This document shows positions 15,979 to 25,085 of a DNA stretch of 32,435 nt, in pieces. Where the stretch lies: positions 1-32,435 of the forward strand of contig JAUWZT010000003.1 in NCBI GenBank assembly GCA_030615145.1, given 5' to 3'. Position 1 is the stretch's first letter; the number at the start of each line of letters is the position of its first letter. The notes beneath the pieces are model-generated. The model did not search any database. It was not told the origin of the DNA and saw only the letters and a program-made list of their open reading frames with translations. Position numbers and translations under genes: made by a program. Source of the stretch: Promethearchaeota archaeon. GTDB lineage: Archaea; Asgardarchaeota; Lokiarchaeia; Sigyniarchaeales; SOKP01.

Positions 15979-18117
15979 CTATTTTTTGAGAATTGCGATT
16001 ATCGGTGATAAAGGAGATATCTCTACATTAAATTGATAGATGTTTTTTGAACTCTGAGTTAATTTTATAGTAGAAATCTTTTGATTTATCCCATTATAAA
16101 TTTCTACAGTGTTAACTTCCAAACCATATTTTAAGGAATCAAATTGAATTTCTATCATTTGAACTCGACTACTTAAATTATAGGCAGTAATAAGTCCTAA
16201 CTTGTCAACTTCATCCACATGAAGGTGAATATTGTTCTTAATTCCATAAAATGTCCCTCTAGCTAATATTGGTTTAATTTTTTTATAAAGTATCATTGCT
16301 TGTTTTAAAGCTTTATATTTTGGGTTTTCTCTATCACTAAGTCCGCCAATCCCTAAGTGTCTTACGAGAGATGCATACCACCAGAATTGTAGCATATTTT
16401 CATTGTCGCTATTCTCATTTATGTGTAAATATAAAGGAAAAGAATATGCTAAATTATATTCAAACAATTGAGTTGACCTTCCAGATAAAATGTCTTGCAT
16501 TGGATTCCACATACATTCAAACCCCCAGTTCTCATCGAAACTGTTTGGAAGGTTTTGTTGATAATAGAGTGGATGTCGAGGCTTTAATCCCCTGTCATGT
16601 GCTTCGATGAGTATGTGTGGATATTCTTTTTTAACGCTTTGAATTACCTTTAATATGTTTTCAGCGTGAGTTTGTCTTCTCATCGGAACTTCATGCCCGT
16701 GCTCTTTACTGAAACATCCGAGATTGTCTGCCATGAACGTTGATAAATCAGTAAAATCAAACATGAAAAAATCTATTCCTTCCTTGGCTAATTCTAATAA
16801 TCTTCGGGATTTTTCCTTCAACCAATGTTCATTAGCACACAAACAATAAAGATTTATATACGGATCTGCAACAAGCTTTACTCCTTTTCGAGATCTGAGA
16901 TAAAATTCATCTGGTTCATTTTCCCCCTCAAAATTCATCATGAGATGCAACGCAAGCTTTAATCCGTATGTTTCATGGATGGTTTTTGAAAATTCTTTTA
17001 GAGTACCGAATCTTTGTTCATTCCAAATTTCAGAACCAAGAGCAGTATTCCAGCCAGGATCCAAATAGAGACATTCAGCTCCAATATCTCGAGCAATCTC
17101 TGCTTCATTGTAGAGCTGTTCTAACGTATAGACTTCAAATTCTGCCTTATCCACGAAGAATCCGACTTTTTCTGCTGCCCAACCTAAATTATATAATTCG
17201 TTCCAATGCACTGGTGGATTATAATCTTTTTTAAATTTATGACCATTTTCCTCAAGATGACTTCTATATAGGTAATACCCCTCCCTATAATCGCCCTCAT
17301 AAACAGCATATCTCGAAACGCCAAAAGAATAACTTTGATGGGGTTCTAAGGTAGTCGCCAATTCGGGATTACCATCGTATAGAGAAACTCCGCCAAAGAG
17401 GAAGAATACATCTTCAGCACCTCTTCCCGGTAATGTGGTTGAGATTCGGTTAAACCTTGAATGTTCTATTTGTGACGAATCATATTTACATATGAGTAAT
17501 CCACCGTCTTCTGTCCCCCAGAGCCACCCTTCAGCACAATATCCTGGCATCTCTGCTTCTTTAGCGACCCAAGCCCCAAATAGTATATCATTAGCACTGA
17601 ATTTTTCCTTTCTTCTATCCTCTCCATACCCTAAAAACCTTCGAGTGGGGATTGAAGTTAGTGTATGTTCATCCAAATGATCAATCCAACCCTGGTATTG
17701 CTTGAATAACGCCTTCTTAAACCCAAAATTGATCAACCCAAATCTAACTCTTTTATTCCCGTGATTGATTAGTGTAATATATTCGTTCAGCCATTTATTA
17801 CTAGATTCTAATTTAATCTTATGTTCGATTTCAATGTTCGTGTTTTGAAATATTCCTTTAATCACGAGCGTATTATCATCGATCAAGTGGATGGTCCTTG
17901 TCTGCAATTTCTTTGCTTTATATTCCTCCCCTAAATGAGACAAATATACATATCGAGAACCTCTTTTTCCAGAAGTCAAAATACTATAATGATAATCCTG
18001 ATCTGCATAGATTTTATCATTCGCTTTACTGTATAATTTGTAAATAAACCTATTTTTATTATTTTGAATTTCCAACTCCCAATATTGATTGGATAGAGTA
18101 TAACGAGTTCTGTTCAT
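15979..18117 (-). CDS. GH36-like (clan GH-D) glycoside hydrolase, probable alpha-galactosidase type
   Basis: This 712-residue protein has the layout of GH36-type retaining alpha-galactosidases. A beta-rich N-terminal domain (about 1-290) is followed by a TIM barrel (about 300-600) and a small C-terminal beta domain. In the barrel, ECLYLDPGW (348-356) corresponds to the DDGW region, LHLMMN (390-395) follows, and FFMFDFTD (450-457) holds the candidate nucleophile D454. LIEAHDRG (503-510) and WNPMQD (537-542) contain acid/base candidates. The trailing YASLVRHLGIGG is typical of the clan. There is no signal peptide, so it acts on imported oligosaccharides or glycosides. It is divergent from the GPH transporter genes, which fits uptake followed by cleavage. 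The match to GH36 is to motifs; a sister family in the clan is possible. Confidence 0.78.
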   Translation of the reverse strand: MNRTRYTLSNQYWELEIQNNKNRFIYKLYSKANDKIYADQDYHYSILTSGKRGSRYVYLSHLGEEYKAKKLQTRTIHLIDDNTLVIKGIFQNTNIEIEHKIKLESSNKWLNEYITLINHGNKRVRFGLINFGFKKALFKQYQGWIDHLDEHTLTSIPTRRFLGYGEDRRKEKFSANDILFGAWVAKEAEMPGYCAEGWLWGTEDGGLLICKYDSSQIEHSRFNRISTTLPGRGAEDVFFLFGGVSLYDGNPELATTLEPHQSYSFGVSRYAVYEGDYREGYYLYRSHLEENGHKFKKDYNPPVHWNELYNLGWAAEKVGFFVDKAEFEVYTLEQLYNEAEIARDIGAECLYLDPGWNTALGSEIWNEQRFGTLKEFSKTIHETYGLKLALHLMMNFEGENEPDEFYLRSRKGVKLVADPYINLYCLCANEHWLKEKSRRLLELAKEGIDFFMFDFTDLSTFMADNLGCFSKEHGHEVPMRRQTHAENILKVIQSVKKEYPHILIEAHDRGLKPRHPLYYQQNLPNSFDENWGFECMWNPMQDILSGRSTQLFEYNLAYSFPLYLHINENSDNENMLQFWWYASLVRHLGIGGLSDRENPKYKALKQAMILYKKIKPILARGTFYGIKNNIHLHVDEVDKLGLITAYNLSSRVQMIEIQFDSLKYGLEVNTVEIYNGINQKISTIKLTQSSKNIYQFNVEISPLSPIIAILKK

Positions 18118-18282
18118 TAAATATCGCTAATTTTGTTAATTTTAATGCAAATACGAATTAAATTTATATATTTTAATATTTTAAAAGCATTTTAGGTTAA
18201 AAGTTAAATCTATAAATACAACTTCGATTAAAATTAATTAATCTATAATTTGAATACAAACATATAAAGAGATGAATGATTA

Positions 18283-18561
18283 ATGAATCAAACAGATGTG
18301 GAATTAGAAGAAACGATATACTCCGGTTTAAATATCCTATCATTTAGCATGTACCAAATCGTGTGGACAATTACTATTTCTGCTTTAAACTTGACCTACT
18401 TTTTTTTCTATCATACAGTAGTCGGGCTCGAGCCGATTTACATATTTCTTGCTATGGCTATTTTTACAGCATGGGATTCGATCAACGAGCCTTTAATCGG
18501 TTTTTTAGTTGACAGGAACTTTAAGTGGACTAAAAAATGGGGTACTTATTGTCATTTTTAG
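18283..18561 (+). pseudogene. Truncated GPH-family sugar transporter (N-terminal fragment)
   Basis: This 92-codon frame matches the first 85 or so residues of the intact transporter at 18684-20126. Shared landmarks are YHTVVGL, P.IG..VDRNFKWT and KKWG. It covers about two transmembrane helices and then ends GTYCHF followed by TAG, exactly where the intact copy continues GRRFPW. The 122 bases before the intact gene hold no continuation of the transporter. The stump keeps its own upstream region, which faces the GH36-like gene. It is the 5' end of a tandem duplicate that lost the rest. A functional two-helix micropeptide is unlikely but cannot be excluded. Confidence 0.82.
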
Positions 18562-18683
18562 CATAAATATTCAGTAAAAAAAGGGAAATATTTAAAATAA
18601 GAAAAGTTGATTAGTATTAATCAAAATTTTTTGTAAAAAATTTATAATTTAAAAATATCTAAAAATCTAAAATTGGTGTTTTT

Positions 18684-20126
18684 ATGGCTGAAAATGAAGA
18701 AACAACTTCAAGACATTCTTTTTTGACTTTTCTCTCTTTTGGTACCTACAATTTCACCTGGACAATTCCAACAGCAACAATGAGTCTTTTTATGTTTTAT
18801 TTTTATCATACAGTTGTCGGTCTTGACCCTCTTTGGATATTGACTGTCGTTGCTATAAACACAGTATGGGCTGGTCTTAACGACCCTTTAATAGGGTGGC
18901 TAACCGATCGAAATTTTAAGTGGACAAGAAAATGGGGTCGACGCTTTCCGTGGATAGTAATTGGCTTTATTCCACAATCTTTATCTTTAATCATGATATT
19001 TTCTCCTCCAGATCTACCAAAGGATTCCTTTGGTGTACTAATAAATCCTTTGCCAGTGATGCTTTGGCTTTTGCTCTCCCTATTTGTGTTTGATTTATTT
19101 ATTACACTTGTAGATATCCATGTATCTATACTTCGTGCTGACAAATTCCGAACTGAAACAGAAAGAAGGAAATATGCAGGATCTTGGGGTATCTTTGACA
19201 TGTTCGCACAAATCCTTGGAATGATGCTTCCACCGCTTTTTCTGTTCTTTGGATCCACAATATTATCATATACCGTTATGGCAGCAATTATGGCTGTAAT
19301 AGCTATTATTTTTGGCATCACATTTATCCCTGGAGCCCGGGAGGACAAGATCATTATTGATCGATATTACTCAAGAGACTACGAACGATTGCATGTATTT
19401 AAAGGTCTATGGATAGTTCTTAAACAGAAAAGTTTTATTGCTCTCTATGCTCATTACGTTCTGTGGCTCGCGGCTACTGCATCGATAATGACTGGAATGG
19501 TAGCATATTTAGTAACATTTATTTTAAAATCTAATGATCCAGATACCATGATCCCACTTCTCGCAGCTCTTCTCTTGGGATCATTAATTTCTATTCCAGT
19601 TTGGCTCAAAATTCTAAAAAAAACGAATAACAATAAGAAAACCTATATTATCGGAAGCCTTATATTATGTGCTCTTACAGTGCCAATCGGCTTTTTCCAA
19701 ACAGAGATTGATTTAATGATTATGTTGTTTTTATTTGGTCTCGGAAATGGATGTGTGTGGACTATTGGAATGCCAGTATTGTTTTCGAACGCACAAGATG
19801 ACTTTGTTGTGCGTACTGGGAAGAACCAGAAAGGTATCCTTGTTGGTACTTGGGCAGTAATAGGACTCATTACAGCTTTTATTGACGAAGCATTAATAGC
19901 ATTGGTATTCACTTTTACTGGATTTGATGCAGGAATCCCGGATTATGCAGCTTTAGTTGCATCTGGTGCAAATGTAGAATTAGTTCAATTAGGAATCCGT
20001 CTCCTTCTAGGCATTATCCCTGCGTTGCTCATTTTAGTAGGCACATTGATCTTTTGGAAATTCTATCCCCTCACTCAAGAAAAAGTTCTAGAAAACAAAG
20101 CTAAGCTACTTGAACTTGGCTTTTAA
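18684..20126 (+). CDS. GPH-family (MelB-like) sugar:cation symporter
   Basis: This 480-residue protein is a glycoside-pentoside-hexuronide:cation symporter, a class of secondary sugar transporters related to MelB. About twelve hydrophobic helices are readable. The diagnostic region is DPLIGWLTDRNFKWTRKWG followed by RRFPW (about 68-91), equivalent to the DP..G...DR.....GR.RPW motif of the family. The cytoplasmic loop near 215-245 contains charged residues before the second half. It has a GGTG ribosome-binding site a few bases upstream of the ATG. The adjacent GH36-like gene suggests an oligosaccharide or glycoside substrate. It follows a truncated duplicate and is convergent with UroD protein 4. 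Confidence 0.88.
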   Translation: MAENEETTSRHSFLTFLSFGTYNFTWTIPTATMSLFMFYFYHTVVGLDPLWILTVVAINTVWAGLNDPLIGWLTDRNFKWTRKWGRRFPWIVIGFIPQSLSLIMIFSPPDLPKDSFGVLINPLPVMLWLLLSLFVFDLFITLVDIHVSILRADKFRTETERRKYAGSWGIFDMFAQILGMMLPPLFLFFGSTILSYTVMAAIMAVIAIIFGITFIPGAREDKIIIDRYYSRDYERLHVFKGLWIVLKQKSFIALYAHYVLWLAATASIMTGMVAYLVTFILKSNDPDTMIPLLAALLLGSLISIPVWLKILKKTNNNKKTYIIGSLILCALTVPIGFFQTEIDLMIMLFLFGLGNGCVWTIGMPVLFSNAQDDFVVRTGKNQKGILVGTWAVIGLITAFIDEALIALVFTFTGFDAGIPDYAALVASGANVELVQLGIRLLLGIIPALLILVGTLIFWKFYPLTQEKVLENKAKLLELGF

Positions 20127-20168
20127 ATTATTTTTTTTTAAAAAATCAAGCTATTTTAAAATCCTAAT
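20127..20168. terminator. Bidirectional terminator between convergent genes
   Basis: Between the convergent transporter and UroD genes is a run of nine T (20131-20139) followed by A-rich sequence. The T run serves the + strand gene; on the minus strand the A-rich stretch gives a T-rich RNA end for the UroD gene. No other element fits in this 42-base gap. Confidence 0.5.
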
Positions 20169-21302
20169 TCAAAATTTTAAAGGATACTTTCCATACTTCT
20201 TTGTAGCAGAAATCATCGTAAGAACATTTTCAAGTTTACAAGAATTCGTTATGTCTGTGCAAGGGCTCAAAATATAACCCCCACCTTCGCCAGCGTCCCG
20301 AATGCACTTTTTCACAGCGTTTACGACGTCGTCTTTTGTGCCATAGGGTAAAAGTTGAGAAACATCAATATTTCCGACCAAACATAGCTTATCTCCATAT
20401 TTTTCCTTCAAGTACTTCAAATCCATACCTGCCATCGGCTCCAGAGATTGTACGCCGTCAAAACCTGCTTCGATTAGCCCATCAAAATATGGTTCAGTAA
20501 AACCATCCGAGTGAAAGATCGCATATTTCCCTGCTTTTTTTACCTCATGAACGATTTTCTTATATGCGGGTACAATCAGTTCACGATGGTATTTAGGATT
20601 TATCATAGTAGTATTCTTTAAAGCAGAGTCATCACATAGAAAGAAGATCTCAAAATCTGTTTCAGCTAACATCTTTGCTGCTTGCACCGCTTTTTTAGTT
20701 CTCAATTCAATATATCTTTTTATTTTGCTTTTGTTTTTTCTTATTAATTTTATTAGCAATCCTAAGCCAATTCCTTCCCAAATTGGTTCTAATATATAGT
20801 CTAAGTGAGCACAAGGAACAATTTCGTCCACTGGGAACTTTTTAAGCCTTTTATTGATTTTAGAAGCAAAATCGGGGCCTTCTTCCCATTCAACATCGTA
20901 GTAAGTATCGTAAAAGTAATCTGCCATTTCCTCAGAATTGATGTAATTTTTTAAATACCAAGAGAGGTCTGAGCCCGTCGGTGGCTTTTTCAAAAAAAGT
21001 CTGCCATCGATATCAATGTATTTGTTAGGGTCTTCCGGTTTAGGAATTGGATGTTCGTTCAAATAACTTTGAGGTAGATGAACTGGAAAACCCTGAAAAC
21101 CCCAAGAAGAATCAAACCCTAATTTTTTGTGAAAATTCAAATCTAAATAATAATAAAAGTATTTTCTAACCCTTTTGAAATCAGCACCCCAATATTTTAA
21201 TAGTTCTTTTCTAAAGCCAGGCATGATTTCTTGACAGAAAAGAGGTATCCGATCGACTTCTTCGTGGTTTAACGCTCTTAACATTCTTTCTCGTGCGTTC
21301 AT
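20169..21302 (-). CDS. UroD-family protein 4 (HSDG type)
   Basis: This 377-residue protein is a UroD-superfamily member opening MNARERMLRALNHEEVDRIP, the classic start for the group. It has FLCDDSALKNT at the active-site strand, FHSDGFTEPYF where MtaA enzymes have the zinc HxC, and LVGNIDVSQLLPYGT. The zinc Cys is replaced by Asp, while the late LSPCTDITNSC has cysteines where proteins 1 and 3 have Ser-His. The zinc site is therefore altered differently from its relatives. It is convergent with the GPH transporter and divergent from the crotonase gene. The C-terminus KYGKYPLKF resembles proteins 1 and 3, which suggests common ancestry. Function unknown. Confidence 0.85.
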   Translation of the reverse strand: MNARERMLRALNHEEVDRIPLFCQEIMPGFRKELLKYWGADFKRVRKYFYYYLDLNFHKKLGFDSSWGFQGFPVHLPQSYLNEHPIPKPEDPNKYIDIDGRLFLKKPPTGSDLSWYLKNYINSEEMADYFYDTYYDVEWEEGPDFASKINKRLKKFPVDEIVPCAHLDYILEPIWEGIGLGLLIKLIRKNKSKIKRYIELRTKKAVQAAKMLAETDFEIFFLCDDSALKNTTMINPKYHRELIVPAYKKIVHEVKKAGKYAIFHSDGFTEPYFDGLIEAGFDGVQSLEPMAGMDLKYLKEKYGDKLCLVGNIDVSQLLPYGTKDDVVNAVKKCIRDAGEGGGYILSPCTDITNSCKLENVLTMISATKKYGKYPLKF

Positions 21303-21405
21303 GATTTCTAGGATGTTTTAATTTTAAATTTTGTGTAAGATAAGATAAAAAGAAAAGAAATAATCCGAAATTAAATTTATCTATTTTCTAATTCTAATAA
21401 CTTAC

Positions 21406-22176
21406 ATGGCAATATTAATTGAAAAAAAATATCCTGTATTTACCATTGTTATTAATAATCCCGAAGTTAAGAACGCAATAGATGGACCTACAGCTCAAGA
21501 ATTGAGCGTTGCATTTAGAGAATTCGAAAACGATAAAGAAGCTTTAGTTGCTGTATTATGGGGCTCTAATGGAACGTTTTGTTCGGGTGCAAATCTGAAA
21601 GCTATTGCTGAAGGGCGAGGAAATAAAATAGAAAAAGATGGAGATGGTCCGATGGGTCCAACGCGGATGTTTTTATCAAAGCCAGTTATTGCAGCTATAG
21701 CGGGATATGCTGTTGCTGGAGGATTAGAGCTTGCTCTATGGTGTGATATGCGTGTTGTTGAGAATGATGCAGTTTTTGGAGTATTTTGTCGTAGATTTGG
21801 AGTACCTCTTATAGATGGCGGTACTGTAAGATTACCAAGACTTATTGGATTAAGTCGAGCTATGGATATGATTCTTACTGGACGTCCTGTGAATGCTGAA
21901 GAAGCACTCGCGTGGGGGCTTGCTAATCGAGTAGTTGCTATAGGTCGATCGAAAATAGAAGCAGAAAAATTAGCAAGAGAAATTGCGGCTTTTCCAAAAA
22001 CTTGCATGAGAAACGATCGCTTCTCCGCTTATGAACAATTTGGATTAGATATTAAAGATGCGATGGTAAATGAATTTGAATATGGTTTAAAAACTTTAGA
22101 AAGCGGAGAATACATAGAGGGAAGTCAAGCTTTTACTAAAGGCAAAGGTAAACACGGTAATTTTAAGAAGATATAA
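21406..22176 (+). CDS. Crotonase (enoyl-CoA hydratase/isomerase) family protein
   Basis: This 256-residue crotonase-fold protein has the oxyanion-hole segments CSGANLKAI (about 59-67) and AGYAVAGGLELAL (about 101-113). In place of the classic hydratase glutamate (Glu144 of the rat mitochondrial enzyme) it has Cys in VFCRRFGVPLIDGGT, and the second glutamate (Glu164) is Asp in MDMILTG. Many bacterial members with the same CRR.GVPLIDGGT block are annotated as enoyl-CoA hydratases, but true hydration is doubtful here; isomerase, hydrolase or decarboxylase chemistry on an acyl-CoA is possible. It is followed after 24 bases by the YjbQ-family gene on the same strand and is probably co-transcribed with it. 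Confidence 0.85.
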   Translation: MAILIEKKYPVFTIVINNPEVKNAIDGPTAQELSVAFREFENDKEALVAVLWGSNGTFCSGANLKAIAEGRGNKIEKDGDGPMGPTRMFLSKPVIAAIAGYAVAGGLELALWCDMRVVENDAVFGVFCRRFGVPLIDGGTVRLPRLIGLSRAMDMILTGRPVNAEEALAWGLANRVVAIGRSKIEAEKLAREIAAFPKTCMRNDRFSAYEQFGLDIKDAMVNEFEYGLKTLESGEYIEGSQAFTKGKGKHGNFKKI

Positions 22177-22200
22177 AATAATATGTAATATGGTGATTAG

Positions 22201-22623
22201 ATGATTGTGTTTGAAGAATTTAGAGTAAAAACCCCAGAAAGAGAAGTTTTACTAGAAATTACAAATGAAATTAGAAGGATTGTAAGGAATTCAGGCATAA
22301 ATAAAGGCGTATGTCGTATATTTGTACCTCATACTACTGCGGGAATAACTATTAATGAAAACGCTGATCCCTCCGTTATGAAAGATATTTCTAATTATTT
22401 GAGCAAGTTGATACCAAAAGGTGGAAGTTTAGGATATTCGTTTAGACATATGGAGGGTAATTCAGACGCGCATATTAAATGCTCTTTAACAGGGCACTCA
22501 TTAGAACTATTAATTCATGAGGGTAGATTAATGCTTGGAACATGGCAAGGTGTAATGTTTGCAGAATATGACGGTCCGCGAAACAGGAAAGTCTTTGTCC
22601 AAATTCAAGGAGAAATTAATTAA
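22201..22623 (+). CDS. yjbQ: YjbQ/UPF0047 family protein
   Basis: This 140-residue protein matches the YjbQ family along its length: FVPHTTAGITINENADPSV, a HMEGNSDAH block, and GTWQGVMFAEYDGPRNR near the end. E. coli YjbQ has been linked to a secondary thiamine-phosphate synthase activity, but the physiological role of the family is unclear. The conserved His residues probably bind metal. A GGTGAT ribosome-binding site (22192-22197) lies close to the ATG. It follows the crotonase gene and is convergent with the MFS gene. The family is common in archaea and the context adds no functional clue. Confidence 0.92.
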   Translation: MIVFEEFRVKTPEREVLLEITNEIRRIVRNSGINKGVCRIFVPHTTAGITINENADPSVMKDISNYLSKLIPKGGSLGYSFRHMEGNSDAHIKCSLTGHSLELLIHEGRLMLGTWQGVMFAEYDGPRNRKVFVQIQGEIN

Positions 22624-22645
22624 AATAATATCAATAAATTATATG

Positions 22646-23884
22646 TCATTTCTTTACTAATTTCAACGTTATAAAGAATGTGATAACTACCAAACCATTA
22701 ATTAAGTAAAAGGGTAAAAATATATAGATTTCCCCTAAAGCACTAATAACAATTGGTCCAATTGCGCTACACAAAAATCCTATAGCGTTGTTAAATCCTA
22801 TGCCCGTACCTTTTAAATCCGGGTCAATTTTTTCGATAATGTTTAATAGTAATGTGTTTCCCGCTGGTTCGTACAACGCTAACCCTATCCCAACAAATAT
22901 CGTAATAATTAAAAATACAATCAGATTAAAAACAATACTAGTCAAGAACGGAAGAGCAAAAAAGATAACAACCACCTGCCCTACCAACATCATTTTTCTT
23001 GGGCTATGACGATCTGTTAATCTACCAGAGATAAACACAAATATAATGTAAGCCGCTACAATAAGAATTAATGCATAACTCGTTTGAATTTCGTCTAAAA
23101 TAAATTGGACTTGTAAGACCCAAATTAAATATGCTATAATCCCTCCAAATATAAACCACCTTACGCTATTTAAAAAAATTGTAATTATAAACTGTCGTTC
23201 TTGTATTAAGATTTTTATATTTTCTAAATTTAGCGACATTTTATTCTCATTTTTGGGACTTTCTAAATCGGATTTCACCTTTTTATTTCCCTTTTCTTTC
23301 AAGAAAATAATCATAACTACCCCCGATATTATTGTTAAAATCCCTGAAATAGAAAATATATTCCTAAACCCTAAATATGAAGAGATATAGCCCCCAATAA
23401 CGATACCTCCAAAGTAACCTAAGGACATCGATAACGCGAATAACCCCATTCCTTTTCCGTGCTCTTCTTTCTCGTAAATATCACCAATAATTGCTTGTAA
23501 AATTGATGTATAAGCTCCTGCCCCTTGAATTGCTCTAAAGATTATAAGTTGAACAATGTCCTGAGCGATAAAACATAAAAATGTTCCAATAATGTATATA
23601 ATCAATCCGATAAGTACAACTAATCTTCTACCATACTTATCAGAGGCAGCAGCGAATGGAAATTGAAACACTGATTGCGTTACAGAAAAAATCCCTATTA
23701 CGATTCCATAAGCGGTAAGTGTTCCAGATAGGCTTATAATAAAAGAAGGTAGCCCAATATTAACCACACTTATTCCTAAATTTCTAAAAAATACTCCCAT
23801 TAAGATAACAAAAAGCAAAATTTTTACATGCTTTCCAAAATTGCTCTTTGAACGCTTTAAATTATCCTCAGTTTTAATTCCCAT
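22646..23884 (-). CDS. MFS transporter (DHA1-like)
   Basis: This 412-residue permease has about twelve hydrophobic helices. The helix 2-3 loop carries motif A as ASDKYGRRLVV (about 80-90), and the arrangement of FRAIQGAGAYTSILQAIIGD (about 112-131) at helices 4-5 is typical of DHA1-type drug/proton antiporters. A charged central loop (about 190-215) separates the two halves. The start is an ATG followed by a short charged tail. It is convergent with YjbQ and divergent from the GH172 gene (110-base gap), with which it shares a promoter region. The substrate is not evident; sugar or drug efflux are both possible. Confidence 0.86.
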   Translation of the reverse strand: MGIKTEDNLKRSKSNFGKHVKILLFVILMGVFFRNLGISVVNIGLPSFIISLSGTLTAYGIVIGIFSVTQSVFQFPFAAASDKYGRRLVVLIGLIIYIIGTFLCFIAQDIVQLIIFRAIQGAGAYTSILQAIIGDIYEKEEHGKGMGLFALSMSLGYFGGIVIGGYISSYLGFRNIFSISGILTIISGVVMIIFLKEKGNKKVKSDLESPKNENKMSLNLENIKILIQERQFIITIFLNSVRWFIFGGIIAYLIWVLQVQFILDEIQTSYALILIVAAYIIFVFISGRLTDRHSPRKMMLVGQVVVIFFALPFLTSIVFNLIVFLIITIFVGIGLALYEPAGNTLLLNIIEKIDPDLKGTGIGFNNAIGFLCSAIGPIVISALGEIYIFLPFYLINGLVVITFFITLKLVKK

Positions 23885-23994
23885 TTATTTGAGAAATTAA
23901 GAAGTAAATTTAAAGTTATTTTTCGCAATATTTTAAACTTTTAATACTCATATTTACATAATCTTAGTTATTAATTTGGAAAAAAGGGATATTA

Positions 23995-25053
23995 TTGGAG
24001 TTTGGATTTAATTCTTTATCAAATTTAGCCCAGATTAGGAAAGATGTGAAGAGAAAAAGAATTTCTAGTTATGATAAAACAGGGGCAAATGCTGATTTCT
24101 TTACTTACAAGGGCAACGAAATAAGGGAAATTTGTAACATTGAAGGCGCTGGAATGATAAAACACATCTGGATGACGATTGCCTCGGGAGACCCTTATTA
24201 CTTGAGAAAAACAGTTATTAGAATGTGGTGGGATAACGAAGAGCACCCTTCAGTAGAGTGTCCAATAGGAGACTTTTTTGGTGTGGGGCACGCAAAAACC
24301 GCAAATTTTTGGAGTTTACCGCTTTCTATGGGGCCAGAGGACGGAAAAGGATTTAATTGTTTTTTCCCAATGCCATTTTCAAAACGAGCTCGAATAGAAA
24401 TTGAAAATGAAAGTGATACTCCCCTGACAACTTATTTTTATATTGATTATGAAGAATATAGCGCGTTAGACTCTACTTATGGTAGATTTCATGTTTTTTG
24501 GAATCGCGTAAATCCATGTGAAGGAAGCGATTATAATAAAAAGAAGATAGTGGAATTCAATTTTAAAAAGAATCCAACGCACGAGAAAGATTATTTTGTT
24601 ATGAACGCCGAAGGTGAAGGCCATTTCGTTGGATTTCATTTAGATATTCATAATTTGTATGAAACTGAGAAACATAACTGGCCCGGTGAAGGAGACGATT
24701 ACATAGAGATCGATGACGCCGAAATTATACTTTACGGAACAGGGACCGAAGATTATTTTTGTACTTCGTGGTGCCCAACCCAATATTATTGTTCGCCTTA
24801 TTTTGGAATTCCATTGCCAGGAGGTAAAAATTGGAGCGGTAAAATATCCTATTATAGGTATCACATTGAAGATCCAATATATTTTCATAAAAATATTAAA
24901 GTAAAAATAGAGCACGGTCACGCGAATCAAAGATCAGACGATTGGTCTTCAACAGCTTACTGGTATCAAACAGAACCGCATCAGAAATTCAAATCTTTTC
25001 CGGTAGTTGACGATAGATTACCTAGAGAAGAACCTAAAGAGATCGAAACTTAA
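23995..25053 (+). CDS. GH172 (DUF2961) family glycoside hydrolase
   Basis: This 352-residue protein belongs to DUF2961, now classified as glycoside hydrolase family 172, whose characterised members act on furanosides such as alpha-D-fructo- or arabinofuranosides. Family hallmarks are NIEGAGMIKHIWMT (about 48-61), ECPIGDFFGVGH (88-99), the GEGDDYIEID block (231-240) and YGTGTEDYF (247-255). E232 and E252 are the likely catalytic glutamates. No signal peptide is present, so it acts inside the cell. The start is TTG (23995), preceded by an AAAAAAGGGAT ribosome-binding site. It is convergent with the fucose-isomerase-like gene. Furanose-containing glycans are the likely substrate class. Confidence 0.88.
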   Translation: MEFGFNSLSNLAQIRKDVKRKRISSYDKTGANADFFTYKGNEIREICNIEGAGMIKHIWMTIASGDPYYLRKTVIRMWWDNEEHPSVECPIGDFFGVGHAKTANFWSLPLSMGPEDGKGFNCFFPMPFSKRARIEIENESDTPLTTYFYIDYEEYSALDSTYGRFHVFWNRVNPCEGSDYNKKKIVEFNFKKNPTHEKDYFVMNAEGEGHFVGFHLDIHNLYETEKHNWPGEGDDYIEIDDAEIILYGTGTEDYFCTSWCPTQYYCSPYFGIPLPGGKNWSGKISYYRYHIEDPIYFHKNIKVKIEHGHANQRSDDWSSTAYWYQTEPHQKFKSFPVVDDRLPREEPKEIET

Positions 25054-25085
25054 AAATAAAAAATTTTTTATAAATTCTTTAATAT

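Noticed and set aside
18806..19354. A 182-codon open frame antisense to the GPH transporter
   Set aside because: It mirrors the codons of a well-recognised transporter gene and has no family features; the Ser/Ile/Pro-rich composition is typical of an antisense shadow.
21495..22007. A 170-codon open frame antisense to the crotonase gene
   Set aside because: The sense strand is clearly a crotonase; the antisense product has no recognisable motif and no ribosome-binding site.
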